A stretch of 64,000 nucleotides of DNA from Halictus rubicundus (GCF_050948215.1 NC_135152.1:10264310-10328309); one strand, 5' to 3'. Shown: positions 50,091-63,445, counted from the stretch's first letter. The notes: a model not told the origin generated them from the letters alone. Program-made: numbers and translations.

Positions 50091-51423
50091 TTTATTATTA
50101 GTATAAATGGTATAAAGTCGAATACAATTAACAAAATCATATTCCGGATGACGGAGCAGATACATTTCTATTAAACATAATTTCTTTTACTTCTTTTAAT
50201 TATATTAACTTATGGAAAACTCAAGAGCAACGTCAGTAGTGTAGATATCAGAAGATATTTCCGTGATAATGAATATGCTTGAATATTATACAGGCACCAC
50301 ACTCCTATTACATCCGGGTTTTGTACTTAAAAATAAATACTATCACCTACTGAGAAAAGGACCTCTTTACTTCTTTTTTTATACATTTGAAAGGCACGAT
50401 AACGACTAGGTAGAAGTAAATGATACGCCAAAAATATTTCGGTCTCGTTAAGAAAGATTCCTGGTGCTACTTATTCAACAAAATAGTAATTAACTCTGAT
50501 AGTATCCGACAAATTATGTTTTGTACGATGTGCAAGTATATAAATGCAATAAATCGTTTCAATCACCGTGAAACATTTTGTTAAGTTTGATTTAACCATT
50601 ATATATTACAGAATAGTTGTCTTGTTGCGTTGTACATATCTCTAAAGTACAGTAATACCCCAAACTTGTATACAAATATTCTTTCTGTTAATCCCACGAA
50701 TCCTAACTATTGAGAACTATGAAACAAGTACATAGTAGGAACTCTTTGTATTTCTTAATCGTTGTCAAAACTTCTCACACCATAAAAAAAGATTCCTGGT
50801 GAAAATGATGTTTATGTTATCTCATACTAAGCGAATTGAACTATTTTGCGAAAATATGCGTCTCATTGGGTTGAACATTTTTCTAGCATACTATTAAAAA
50901 GGTTAAATCAGTTTATGCATAAAATTGTTTACAATTGTCAAAGTTTTTACAAACATAAAAACATATTACTTAACTAAATCATATTATTCTTAAACTTATT
51001 TTATATATTTTCATCAGGAAAATGTTATATATATATATATTGTCACATTCCGTATTCTTCTCCCACTCTCCCCTCGTTTTACGCGTGAAATAACTGCAAA
51101 CCATACACATTACTAAATACGTACACAGACTGTTCCGAAATCGTGTACAAGTTTTGAGGTATTATTGCATAAAGTACTAATGGTGTCGTGAATTTCTCTT
51201 TTTCATCTCTTCTTTATTTTCTTAAGCAAAATATATATATCAATCGAGACATTTTTTATATGCATTTCTTATGTGTGTGTGTGTGTGTCGACAAAACTAG
51301 AGATTCAGTTATTTGATATCGAATCTCGTAAAATGTCTTCCTGTACCTTTCAAGCATTTTTAAACGTGCTGTTGTTATTCTTAAGATTATGCTTCTCTTA
51401 AGATTACTTTTGTGGACTTGTTT
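50091..51423 (-). other. Lam: Probable 3' UTR of the lamin gene
   Basis: AT-rich non-coding sequence follows the lamin stop codon. AATAAA hexamers on the gene strand occur at 51213-51218 and, further out, at 50091-50096. The 3' UTR is therefore either about 0.2 or about 1.3 kb. The stretch also contains a (TG)n run on the plus strand at 51271-51288 and an (AT)n run near 51030. No open frame in it looks real. Confidence 0.4.
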
Positions 51424-54400
51424 TTACATAAGGCAACAGAATTCATCTCCCCGTGGATCGCCCTGGAACAGAAAAAAGAATCACATCTCTGTAGAATAAA
51501 TCAAATACGTATCGTATCGATTAACCCAGGCAGCGTAACGCGACTACATACAATTATTACGCCATGTTCATTAGTTACAACATGTTTATAGCACGGATTA
51601 ATGAATGAAATGAGATCATGCGTGTTCATTTGTGCATGCATATAAACATGTAAATATATACACACACTATAATGTGTTCACGCATGTACATGATTATTAC
51701 GCTTTTAACTTTATAGGATGAAATATTATTCAATATGGTTGATAAATATAATTTAGCGCCCAAACCTATCTTCAATGTGACTGGTTAGCAATGTACCATA
51801 GAACTACTATTGACATCACGTTACATATGGTACCAATGATGATGTTTTGATACCGACAGATTTATTTATTAATTTATATACCTAAAAGACAATGTGGTTA
51901 ACTAATGAAATGTTCACATTTTACGATCACATTATCTTGAAACACTCATGATGTTTTAGTGAAGCGTGAGCATGAAAATAAAATGCTGTGAGGAAGAAAA
52001 AAAAACAAAGCCAAATAATTTCTTGTACTTGTAGAGCATAGTATATTAACCATCGTCACCTATTTTAACGATTGATAAGTTGAAAACAACTTACATAAAT
52101 CGACCCATCAGTACCATTCGATCGCTCAGTTAATATGGGTAGAGATATCTTCTCTATGGAATAAGAAGATGGCGTTGATAACACACACCCCGAATTTATC
52201 ATATACTTATTTTTCATATATTTAACAATAAAACTAACAAGAAATAAACTACGAAACTTTCGAAAACAAATTGTATACATCAAATGTTTACTAATACTCT
52301 AAAAAAATTTAAATACTTTATAGCCACATTGTCTTCATTAATTAAGCTTATAACCAAACCGAAGAGGCCGCTGCAAACGTTCGAGTTAGGTTTCACTCTA
52401 CATATTTGTGATCAATTATGAAGTTTATAAAACCATAACTATTGATTCTAAGGAAATATAGCATTTTAATGTCTCAACTACGGTTCAAACACAACAAAAT
52501 TGAATTATTTATTTACCTCTTGATGGTGAAGTTCCTCAGACGATCGGAAACCTAAATTTTCCCTATGCCGAGATACGGTTGTGGACAGTTGTTGCCTTTT
52601 GCATTCTGATGTGGCCATTTCCTGTGTGCAAAGTAAGGCATTTTTAACATTTGTTATGACGATTATATCGATAGTCACATATTGATTGTAATAATTATGA
52701 CTTACTTCGCCGTCGTTATTGAGAAGTGCAGTTGTCATAGTATCTGCTGTGAACCACTTCTGACTTTTCATGACAATATTTGACGGTGGTTCGTGGGAAG
52801 CGCCAATATCTGAAGACCACACCATTACTGTTGCCCCTGCTTCTATTTTGGCAGTACGGTGGAATTTAAATACTGTTTCCAAGGAACCAGCTTTGCGGAT
52901 AATTTGCCATCCACTGAGACCTATTTCCTACAGAAAACAGAAATAATTTATATAATCGATATTAGTGTGTTTGTAAGATGGAACAGTAACCATTTTCATC
53001 TTAATATATTCACAAAACTATTTATAATTTACAAACGAGAGATCATGTTTCTTTGTACAATTTTTAACAATTGTAAATGGCACGTTTTATCTTGAACTTA
53101 CCTTGTTGCCTTTATTAGTAAGTTTCACAAATCGTCCTTGAGGATCAGCTTCTGTGATTTCTATATCCCCTCTAGCAGATCCGCTTATACTGTAATCAGT
53201 ACTACTGCGTTCTTCGCTTTCTTCTAACAAAGTACGTTTCCGTTTGCCTCCTCTTAGCGGTGTGTGTCTTGAAGGAGTGCTTCTACCACTTGGTGCTGCT
53301 GAACTTGACTGCGTAGGATGAATATTTAATCTGTGAAATTAAACTAAATCGATTAGCTATGCAATCCTGGAATTTGGAACATTAATTATTACGTACACGT
53401 TGTTGGAATCATATTTATAAACTAATGTTATAATACCTTGCTTCCTCAGACTCCAAAAGTTTACGATATGCTGCAATTTCCAAATCAAGAGCTACTTTAA
53501 TATCCATAAGATCTTGATATTCTTGAAGTTGTTGAGCCATCTCATTACGTATACGTGACAATTCTGCCTCCAGGGATGCCAAATTTTCCGCTTGGCGTGT
53601 CCTCTCATTTTCGCGCAGATTTTCTAGATCTCTGCATAAAATATTATATAACGATTATAAATCCATACAATGAATTAACATAAAGTTATAACATGTGTTC
53701 CATAAATATTACCTGATTCGTGCATTAAGAGCATTATTAGTTGCTTCAAGTTCATTAATCTTTTGATTAAGTCCCTCGATCTTTGTTCTTGTCTGTCTCA
53801 ACTCCTCAACAGCTAAACTAGCAGCTCCACTGTTGCGCTGAGCATGAGCTGACAAATTTTTAATTTTATTCTCATACAGTAATTCAATTTCTTCTCTATT
53901 AGCCCGCATCTGTCCCTCATATTGTTCTCGCAATTCTTGTAAAGAGTTTTGGAACTTAGCTTCATATTGTTCAGCAAGACGACCATCTATTTCTGAGATT
54001 TCAATCTGAAATATTCCATAAATTAGATGAATCCTAAATTAAACAAATTTATAATATTTAAAGGATAAGTGAAATGAAATCAATAAAATGTATATTAAAT
54101 AAATATTATATAAGTAATCATTAAAAAATACTAGTTACTTTTATTATTTTAGTTTTAAAATACAAACCTGTCGTTTTGTTCTTGTTTCTGTCAATTCTTG
54201 TTGATAAATTTGATCTTTGAAACTGATATCTTCTTTCAGACTCTGAATACTATTTTGCAGAACAATACGTTGTAAAGTTTCTTCGCTAAGATGTTTACGG
54301 GCATCTTCTAATAGTGCTTTTAATTTTTCTACTTCATCTTCCAATTCTTTCTCTTTGTCAGCTAACTTTTTACGGTCTGCTTGAGAATGATTATACTGTG

Positions 54401-57400
54401 ATTGCAAATCATTATAACGAGTCTCGTATAATACTAAACTTCTCTCTGCAACTTGCAGATCCACAAGTTTTTTATCCAATCTGAAAGAAATGATTAAATG
54501 TTTACAAGAGTTATTAACTAACATAAATAAAAGATTTGATATCACAATCTAATTTAGTATATCCAATGTTCTGATATGTTAAACTTTAAACCTCAATAAA
54601 TTCAAGATAAGGCCTTTTAACTTAAATTATGTCGGTAAAATATGCAAACAAAAGAAATGTTATTACACGTACATGCATATACATTATGTATGTCATATAC
54701 AATATTTAAATGTTTTTGGCCGTTCTTTTACCACCAATATCAGACAACGTGAAATTTTGTGTATAATTTAAACCGTACGCAAAAGGAATGAATGCTGTAA
54801 CAAAATTTCGATCATTCACGAGATTCCGGCAGTCACGAAGAAGAGGTAAGCTTGCGTGTTTCTATTTCAGGCAACGACCCACATCGAGAATTTTTTCCGC
54901 CGTACTGTCTCGGTTCGCCTTAATATTCCGTTACCCTAAAACTTGCAGCCTATCAATACATATTATCTGCTCGTATCGTTTAAACAAAAGAAAAACAATG
55001 ATTCGCGTAATGTTCCACTGTTACACGAAACATTTACGTAACAATAATGATGCGTGTAAGAAACGGTAAAACAAATGTATGTAGGTTTATTCGATATTGA
55101 CATTTACGAGGAGCAGTTTATTAATTGAACATAAATTTTACGTATGTCGAAATGTTTGCTAAAAAAAATGTCGCGTTTGCATTTCATACAAGGACATATA
55201 CGGTCTGTCGTCATCGCTATTCCTTTTACGAGAATCGTCTTTTTTTTCGCGACTGCTACAGATGCAAGGTTGGCGTCGCACGCTCGCTTCGCGCGATAGT
55301 ATCTGCCAGATAACTACATAAATTATTATTCCAACGTAATTTTGAATTATCGCGAGTCCAAAGTAGAACTGAGAATAAAGAATTAAAAGTGAGAAAAACG
55401 AAGATGCAAAGACTACGAAATGTTTTAGCTTTTCTGACGGTAAATGCAGAAATTTTCATGGAGCGTCGGCTACGTGATACAAAAAAGCGAATAAGGCGGG
55501 GGGTATTCGTTGACAGAACCCCTAGCGGCGTCACCCAAGATGGCCGCACGCTTTTAACCCGGATTTAGCCGTTATTCGAGGAAATGTTTCTTTTTTTAAC
55601 AACCTGTTATGTTATAATTGTCCATTAAAATACGACAATGCAAAATTTAGTTTGAATCGAATATATTGTATTGAACACATACACGGTTTCGTATGCTAAA
55701 ACTCGTACGGTCTTACTTTTGCCCGTCGCGCGCCGCTTCATTGATCATAGGAAATAATATTTCCCGTTTGTTTCAGGATTCTACTCGTATTTTTATCGAT
55801 TGCTCAACGCTCTCTGAAAGGAGGTCAATGTTTTCAGTCGAGGTTATACACGCGGTTTGAAGATGACATCACCGCCGCATAGTATGCGTGACGCAATCGG
55901 TTGTAGCAACGTCACGTTTCAAGTTAGGCACACCCAAATATTCAAAAATTTCATGGTTACACCCTTTTACGGAAACTTTGCTATCTTCTGCATGTTTTCG
56001 AATTATACTTTAATCATATGTTTAAACCAAATAACACGATACGAATCCAGTTATTTTACTCGGAATACTTTTTCCTTGTCGATATGACAGAGAACATTCA
56101 TAAAACTGAACGCACGCTATAAATATAGCTCGGTGTGTACCTTGAAAATTCTTATCATTGAGCATTTACTTCAACAAACTGTGAGTGCAGCAATATCAAT
56201 TCTGTTCGTCTCGATAACGTGACGCATGCCGCGATTCTTTGAATGAATATGTTAGATTGGTATGCTTGTGTGAAAATACTTTTTATGACTAGCATATCTT
56301 ACAAATGTAATCAATTGCTATTCATACATTATGTTTCAAATGTTTCAAAACTTATTGTATTTACATTAAATTTAAAGTAACTGGTATTACTTTTGTAAGA
56401 TTTTTAAGGTTGACTTTTGTAAGTAACTGGTGTTAACTTTGTAAGATAGATTTTTTAAAAAATTGAACAACTAAAATAAATACAAAGTATACTGATAGAA
56501 CATAGTCTACAAAGTTATGATTTATTGTTAACACTTGTTATTTATAAGTTTGTTATAACACCAAACTAATGCTACTACAAAATAAACAGTGGCATGCATC
56601 TCATGAAATATTCATGCAGACAGGAAACAAGAAATTATAGAAGTATGTATAACATGTCAATATTTTGATGTTGTAACTAACAGAACGTAAGCAAACTTAG
56701 CTGCATAAGCATAAAATGCAATATTAATTACCACATATCATGCTACGATAATTATTATACTATTTTCATGATATAAACTGAACATGTGTGCAAACAGGCA
56801 CAGATAGCATTTGAAATACGTAGATACATGATAAGATGTTTAGAAATATGAAAGAATCACTTATCATGTAAAAATGACCTTCTTAACTCTTTAATTGCTG
56901 TGCCTGCCTTTGGAGCATAAACCCATTCTGTTAATACTTTCCTTATCTCATAATCTGTTGACATACGGTTCAGAAATCTATAGAAAAGTCTACTATAATA
57001 CGAAGTGTGTACAAAGCATGGGTTACTATACACACTGTATCAAATTTGTGATAACTTATCCTATACTAACCGTTCGAACTAAAATATTTAATCAAACACA
57101 GAGTCTTGTGTAACAGACTCGTAAAAGTGAAATAGTGCATCGATTAATACATTCGTGATACATATTAATTGAACAAAATCACGAAATAAGAGAGAACTTA
57201 CTTAGCTTTTAGTTCGTTGTTGGTATCCCACAATCGTTTTGTGTCAATCTCGAGTTTCGCTCGTTCCTTTGCGGTGTCGTCCAACAATTGCCTTGCCTCC
57301 GACAATTCATGCTCATACATCACCTTTATGTTGGATACTTCGCGGGTGATAGTTTCCTTGGTGGTCTCAACCTCCCGCGATAATCTGGAATTCTCCGATT

Positions 57401-57599
57401 CCAAATGTCGCACTTTGTCGATATAACAGGCCAATCGGTCATTTAGATTCTGTAAATCCTGCTTCTCTTGAAGACGAGAGTAACGCGTCGGGCTTAAAGG
57501 ACTACCCGGCCTCTGACCGATCGGCGTTGACGTGAATTGTGGCGACTGCACGCCGCTGGTCGAGCCCGTCGTGCTCTTCTTTGCTGCTTTCGTTGACAT
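51424..57599 (-). CDS. Lam: B-type nuclear lamin, 597 aa, with CaaX terminus
   Basis: Nuclear intermediate-filament protein of the lamina under the inner nuclear membrane; it organises chromatin and supports nuclear shape. Eight coding exons: 57599-57202, 54480-54168, 54005-53713, 53631-53437, 53330-53102, 52927-52706, 52621-52517, 51462-51424. The total is 1,794 nt in frame. The head (1-40) carries SPLSPTR, the mitotic CDK1 site found before lamin rods. The coiled-coil rod (about 41-400) opens with LQNLNDRLACYIDKVRHLE and ends with LEIAAYRKLLESEEAR; about 360 residues is the nuclear-lamin rod length, longer than in cytoplasmic filaments. The tail has the nuclear signal KRKR (429-432), a lamin Ig-fold (about 455-560, with GRFVKLTNKGNKE and LSGWQI) and a last exon ending CCLM, a CaaX box for prenylation. 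The start is the only ATG of its open frame, in context GAGAAAATGTC. Intron 1 is 2.7 kb. Prenylation marks it as B-type, like Drosophila Lam rather than LamC. Confidence 0.96.
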
Positions 57600-57960
57600 T
57601 TTCTCACGATATTCGATCCTCTTTATTGCACTATCACTGATCCCTCGCACTATCGAGTCATCAACTTGGTGCACGATAACACCGTGTCCGTGAAAGACGC
57701 TCAAAGCGATTTAAAAAAACTACCGAAGCCCAATCTTCTTGCCTCAGTCAACGGAAGAACTGTTTAGCGGTGACGCCAACGTTAACGAAGCAACCTCCTT
57801 ACATACATCCTTATATTGCGTTAGTAAACGCAAGAGAGCGCTCTGATAGGTCGCGCTTGAGCTCGTACTCGTGCCACCAACCAATTGCTCGCCCTTTTCT
57901 TCGATCAGCGTACCAATGGGAAATAGTTTATCAGTTGTAAAGCGCGTTGATCATAAAGAC
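57600..57960 (-). promoter_or_regulatory. Lam: Lamin 5' UTR and probable promoter
   Basis: This sequence upstream of the lamin ATG is richer in CpG than the gene body. Two CCAAT motifs lie at 57881-57885 and 57913-57917, roughly 290-320 bp upstream of the start codon, at a spacing common for NF-Y sites. I see no clear TATA box. The reading frame stays open for about 35 codons above the ATG but contains no other ATG, so the annotated start stands. Confidence 0.4.
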
Positions 57961-58722
57961 TGCTTTCACCAGAAATTCTACCGCGAAGGAACAACATAGG
58001 ATCTGCAATTCAAAATAGAAATTTCATAGGAAGCTATTGCATATATCTATGTTTTGAAAACGAATGACTAGTACGTTCGCTTTGTCGTAAATGGTAACGT
58101 GTAATGATTCTTTTGTGCTGAATTAAATAACGAGAACACATTTTTTCAGTGCGCAAGCATACTGAAAATACGTGTAAATACAAGTAGATTTCCCGTTTGG
58201 TAGTAGATTGCCGTTTTCAATTTTCAGTTTTTAAACATATGTATTTTTTATAATATATTACGTACCTTTAAGTACTTACGTACATTTTTTATCCCGAAAT
58301 TTTACATAATGCATTATTTCCATTAAAATCGATTAAAGTAGGTAAATTTAGGAATGATTCGCAAGTGTTATGAAAAAATCAATTAAGTAAGTATTATATA
58401 TACATGTATATATATAAAATAATTGCAATAATGATAATAGCGTGAACAATCATAAAGAGTAGGAATATGATTTACGACAATACAGGCTGTTATCATCTAT
58501 TCTACAATATATTTTATTCTTCATATAGTTCAACGTTTTAAAAGTTTAAATATTAAAAGGATACGATTGAAAACAATTTTAAATATAATCAATTGTTTAT
58601 TTATACTGCTCACTATTTTAAAATAGTGTAAATATTCGTTGTAATATGTAAATATATATGTATTTACATACGCATGTTGGTATGTTTGTAACATTTAAAG
58701 CTCCGAAATTATCACTAGAGGG

Positions 58723-59065
58723 CAGTGATGGGATATTGGACGGTTTTTTCGCGCATGCGCGGCGATTTTAGCGTCAGTAAAGTAAAAAGTTTGGCAAAAA
58801 TGGGGTACTTTGGTCACCCCGCAGAATTTCGCAAAATTTGTTATGATTTGATTTTGCCAAGAGGAATGTATAACATGTGTATGTCAATCAAACATTAATA
58901 ATAATTTACCAAAAATTTGTAGCATGCTTGTCTCGTCGTTTCGTCCTGGACTTTTCCGATATCTTTCCGTCAATAATAGTACCCCACTACTTTCTCCATA
59001 ATATAGATACGTTACTGCTTTTGGACGCGTATGCGCGAAAAAACCCGTACAATATCCAATCACTG
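58723..59065. mobile_element. hAT-type MITE, 343 bp, with 8-bp target duplication
   Basis: The left end reads CAGTGATGGGATATTGGACG and continues through TTTTTTCGCGCATGCGC. The reverse complement of the right end reads CAGTGATTGGATATTGTACG and continues through TTTTTTCGCGCATACGC. This gives inverted termini of nearly 40 bp with few mismatches, and weaker similarity further in (GGGGTACT on both sides). It is flanked by CTAGAGGG (58715-58722) and CTAGGGGG (59066-59073), an 8-bp target duplication with one change. Termini beginning CAG and an 8-bp duplication are hAT hallmarks. There is no transposase. It sits 318 bp upstream of the start codon of the 1,182-aa protein gene. Confidence 0.8.
58751..58760. 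promoter_or_regulatory. NRF-1/Ewg-like palindrome GCGCATGCGC
   Basis: A perfect 10-bp palindrome matching the NRF-1 consensus (Erect wing in flies). It lies inside the left terminal repeat of the hAT-type MITE, between two divergent genes. The right terminal repeat has the decayed version GCGCATACGC. It may act as a promoter element brought in by the transposon, but its origin is the repeat. Confidence 0.4.
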
Positions 59066-59382
59066 CTAGGGGGCAGCAGAATCGAAATTTTTAAAATGTC
59101 TGTGGCAACCTTAGACGTTAGTGTTGTATGTGCGCAAATATTTTAGAAAACAAGTCATTTCTGTTCATAGTGATTACTTGTAAGAAATAAATGCTTTTCA
59201 TGGACAAGAAAAAGTTTCTTTTATGTTTCTTCTTTCAAGAGAGTGTGTGGGAAGATATGTGATAACATTGTTTGCAATTAATTCTATCAAATAATGCTAT
59301 GATATTTTATTAAGTTTTTACGAAGTAATATTTAATTTATGCGAGGAGGATTTAATACTGTTATCGAAATTAAACATAAGAA

Positions 59383-62300
59383 ATGCCAATGCATAAAAAC
59401 TTAAATATGTGCGATCTTATAGATTTAAACAGTCCAGATAGAAAGGACTTTATAAGTAGTAGACTTGCATCACCTTTAATACCTGTTCCTACAGATACGA
59501 CAAACGGCAATTGTAATAATCGTATCAATAATGCATGTTCTCTGGTGACTGGAAAACGTGATAGTTTGGAGAACAATCCTTTCGATATGGTGCTGCATAA
59601 AACTACAGAGTACATCCAGAAAAAGGATGACCCGTTCGAGGTAGTTCTGGAAAAGGCACTTAAACCAAAATATAAAAAAAATCCATCATCCAAGACATGT
59701 TCTGTTGACTTTACTGATGACTATGACCTCAAACGTAAGAAGAGGTCTCCGAAATTAAAAATGAACAAGACATTAGATGAAGCTTCGATTAACAAGGAAC
59801 TAAGTCAAACAGATGTACTTGCCCATAAAATATCTAACAAAGGTATAGAGTTTAAGTTGAAGAAATTTGACATTCAAACCGATGATTTAAAAAAGTCCAC
59901 AGATACTCCTCTTAATTTATCATCTTTAAAAAATGAGGACATTGTACCTACTATACAAATTGAAGATACTAATTTGTCAATTTTAAATCAATCAATAATG
60001 AATGATACATTGTTCAAAGAAGAAAATGATATCTGTAGTGACAATTCGAATAAAATTTCAACAAATTTAAAGGAAGATATAAATAATATTGACTTTATTC
60101 CACCATCTATTGCATTATTAAAACTGCCAAATCTTCGACGTTCTTTTTCACAAGGTGAGAACGTGTTACCAAAAAGGCCACAGCATTTGAATTGGACATC
60201 AATGACAGAAAATATACAAACTGAACAGGAAAACAAAAGTGGCATGTTATCTCCACTTGATGTTTTAAATGAAGCCTTTTTGAAAAGCAGAAGCACTGGA
60301 AGTTCCGTATTTTCAAGTTTAACAAGTATTTCTTCCATAGCTACATTAAATACTACTTCTCCTGTAATTAATGCATCATTAATGTTATCAAATGGTACGC
60401 TGAATAGAACATTTTTGGAAAGCTGTTCATCTGAAAAATCGGATGATGCAAATAAAATCAATTCAACAGTATCAAGTTCAAAGGGTTTGATAAAACCAGT
60501 AGCAAATCATTTAAATAAAACAAGGTCTTCTATATCTGATTTAACAGACCGACTCAATAAACTTAAAGCTAAAACTTCAGAACTTCATGTTCCTGAAAAT
60601 ACTATGAACCAAGATAATGAAACCACTTCTACTTTTTCTAATGATATTAAAGAATGTGTGACTGTGATAGAGAAAAAAGAGGAATGTGATACAAATAACA
60701 GGCTAATAGATGTTGATTTATTTTCACCAGAATCAAATTATAGTATGGACCAATGTAAGAGTTCTATTTCAGACACGTCATCGGATTCAGTATTTCTTGT
60801 AAGTTTTCTCCACTGTTCGTCAGAAATGAAATAAGTAATATTTACTTAAAATTTGCAGGATGGAAACAAAATCAATCAATCGATACTCCATGAAGCAAAA
60901 CTTCTTGCTAGAACTTTTGAAGAGATGGCTTTAAAAACAAGTTCAGGATGTAAGTTTATATTATTGTAATTAATAAGATATGAAAATAATAATTTAAGAA
61001 TCTATAATATTTGTTTCATAATTTAGCAAGCATTGATGACTTGATTACCAACAATCCATTATGGGCATCTGAGTTACTTCCAGCATTTGATGATGAAGTT
61101 GATAATTTAATTGAATTACCTACATCTCCTAATATAAATAATGTAAATTCAGACCATGGAAAAGTTATCCATTATAAAGATAGTGTTTTACATGGAAGCG
61201 CGAATGAAAAACCTATTGTCAATAAATCTACAGAAAATATGAAAGATTTAGAGAAGGAACTAATTGATCCAATGCCTACTGAAAATCGTGTGTCAGCTGC
61301 AACACTTTTATTGGATCTTAAAAAATTGATTAAAACGGAAAATAATACGGAGGCAAATCAGTTATTGGAGAATTTAGAGAAAGCTTTGTGTATCAATTGT
61401 GAAAGTAACACCGAGTTATTAACTACTTATCTTAATTTAACTAATAATTTAGCAAAAAGCCCACATAAATCAAACAGCAATTTAGAAATAAAAAATGTAG
61501 CAGAAACTAATATGGAATGCAGTCAAGAAAATAACGTTACCTGCGATTTGTTAGAGAATGTTAAAGAATCAGCATTTGGTAAAAATTTAAATAGTAACAA
61601 TTCAGACATTGATAAATCCTCTGCTAATAGTCAAAAATGCTTAAAAGAAATTAGTAGTGAATTAAAGGAGTCAAACGAGGAATTAACTATAAGTAACGAA
61701 AATAAAGAAAAAGATTCTGATGTTCAAAATGTAAATACTGAAAGTACGTGCACAATGGAAAGTAATAGTTCCTTAAATGAGAACGACGTAATGGAACTTC
61801 TTACAAATATAGGAAAATTACTCACTGGGCAACCTCGAGAACATTCTACAGTTAATTTCCTTAAAAATTTTGAAAAAGTTCTACATTTGGTTTCTAGTAA
61901 CGGTAATGTAAATGAAAATAAAAAAACGGTTAATAATGATGTAGAAATTGAGAAAATATCGAAACCATCTAAATTAAAGTATGAAAATAAAACGCATTCT
62001 TCAGTTTTATCAAAATCCGCCAACAGATTGAGTTTGGATTTGGAATCGAAGGTAAGTATTTTAATATGAGGAAACAGTCACAAATGTAATTCAACTAAAA
62101 CATTTATTTAATTTCATAGAAACAGCCAGTCAACAAACCTGAAACGAGAAAGAGTATCTCGGTATTTCAAACTCCACCAATTAAGACTATACCAAGCCCA
62201 TTATTGTCCAAGAGGAAAGGTGCAAGTCAACTCAAACAAGTTACAAAACGGTTTCCCAGTGATCCTGGTTTCATTGGTCCAGTATCGAATCAAAAAACTA

Positions 62301-63445
62301 TCACAAATGATAATAAACATAATTCGTTACGAGGTAGTATTAATAAATTAATGTGTTAAACGTAAGTAAGTTATTATACGGAAGTAATGAATTACATGTA
62401 TTTACTTTTAGACAAAGAAACAAAGTCAGTTACAACTACGAATTTTGACAAAGAAAAGTCTACGGTGATTGGAGCAGTTAAAAATAAGTTAAAAAAGAAA
62501 GTTGGTGGAGACGTAATAAACAAAAAAGGTCCAATGAAAGCTATTCTTCCTATAGGAAACATGCAAAAGAGAGGTATTTCGATGTAATAATAACCATTGA
62601 AACAATGATTTTTTAAAAAGAATAGTGTTAATTTTTTTAAAACATTTTTTATTTTATAGACTCTATTAAAAAAAGAATAAATCTGTCCACTGATACCACA
62701 ACGCCACCCAAGACTGATAAAATAATTAGTAGTACACCTAATTCGATTAATCAAAGTTCAGTAAAAAAACCTACGCGGCCTTTAAAACCCGTAGCTTCGT
62801 CAACACCGGACGCTCAAAATTCAAAAACCAGGAAAATACCATCGCAAACAAGTAACAACGTAAATAAGCGCAATTTTGGATGTGATATTTCGCCCGTAAC
62901 TACACGTGTCAATGCTAATAACAGTAATGGTGCAAACTACAGTCCAAAAAGGTACGTCTAATTTATTTAAATTTACATTTTTCCATAAGAGTTACAACGA
63001 TGATTTATTTATTTAAGGTTTGGCAAGATACCATCACCAAAAAGGACAACTCCCAAGCGCTGTTCAGTAGATTCTAGTATTCCAAGATCTCAGACTCCTC
63101 CTATCCATAAAAAATTAAATTCGTCATTCGACGTTAATCGTTATGAACGATTGACCGAGTCGCCGCAAGGTTCATTATGTAAAGTGTCCAGCTCTCAAAA
63201 GAATTCGCCCATTTCTTTAAAGAGGAATGGTAATAATACGCAACAAAGTCCTCTGAGAGACAATAATAAAGTCCTACACAAAGTGAAACCAAAAAATTTG
63301 GTATATATATACTATGTCTTATTATGATCGAGCAATTCAAAGAAATATGCATAATTTACAATAATTTATTTCTCAACAGATCTCAAAACTTCGACGGCAC
63401 AGTGTTGGTAATAATATAACAGAAAAAGAAAATGCCTATATCTAA
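59383..63445 (+). CDS. Uncharacterised 1,182-aa Ser/Asn/Lys-rich protein with a basic SP/TP-rich C-terminal part
   Basis: I do not recognise this protein. Eight exons: 59383-60798, 60859-60949, 61027-62051, 62120-62333, 62412-62573, 62660-62951, 63018-63300, 63380-63445. Together they give 3,549 nt, with consistent phases and GT-AG junctions throughout. The first ATG of the frame has context AAGAAATGCC. Residues 65-73 (NPFDMVLHK) and 83-91 (DPFEVVLEK) form a short internal repeat. Short helical segments occur, such as SISDLTDRLNKLKAK and VSAATLLLDLKKLI, with no transmembrane span or signal peptide. From about residue 845 it becomes strongly basic, with proline-directed sites (FQTPPIK, IPSPLLSKRK, NYSPKR, KIPSPKRTTPKR, SQTPPIHKK) and KKGPMKAILPIGNMQKR. 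Such a make-up resembles mitotic or microtubule-binding proteins phosphorylated by CDK or MAP kinases, but that is inference. Low-complexity, fast-evolving regions would explain why the family is hard to name. It is divergent from the lamin gene. Confidence 0.85.

Noticed and set aside
55256..55549. 97-codon minus-strand frame in lamin intron 1
   Set aside because: It begins at a GTG and resembles nothing; intronic chance frame.
57600..57704. Upstream in-frame extension of lamin
   Set aside because: The frame is open but has no ATG above 57599; an extension would need a TTG start.
58713..59077. Two independent CTCF sites 350 bp apart
   Set aside because: The pair is explained by the hAT target duplication plus the CAGTG terminus, so they are not independent sites.
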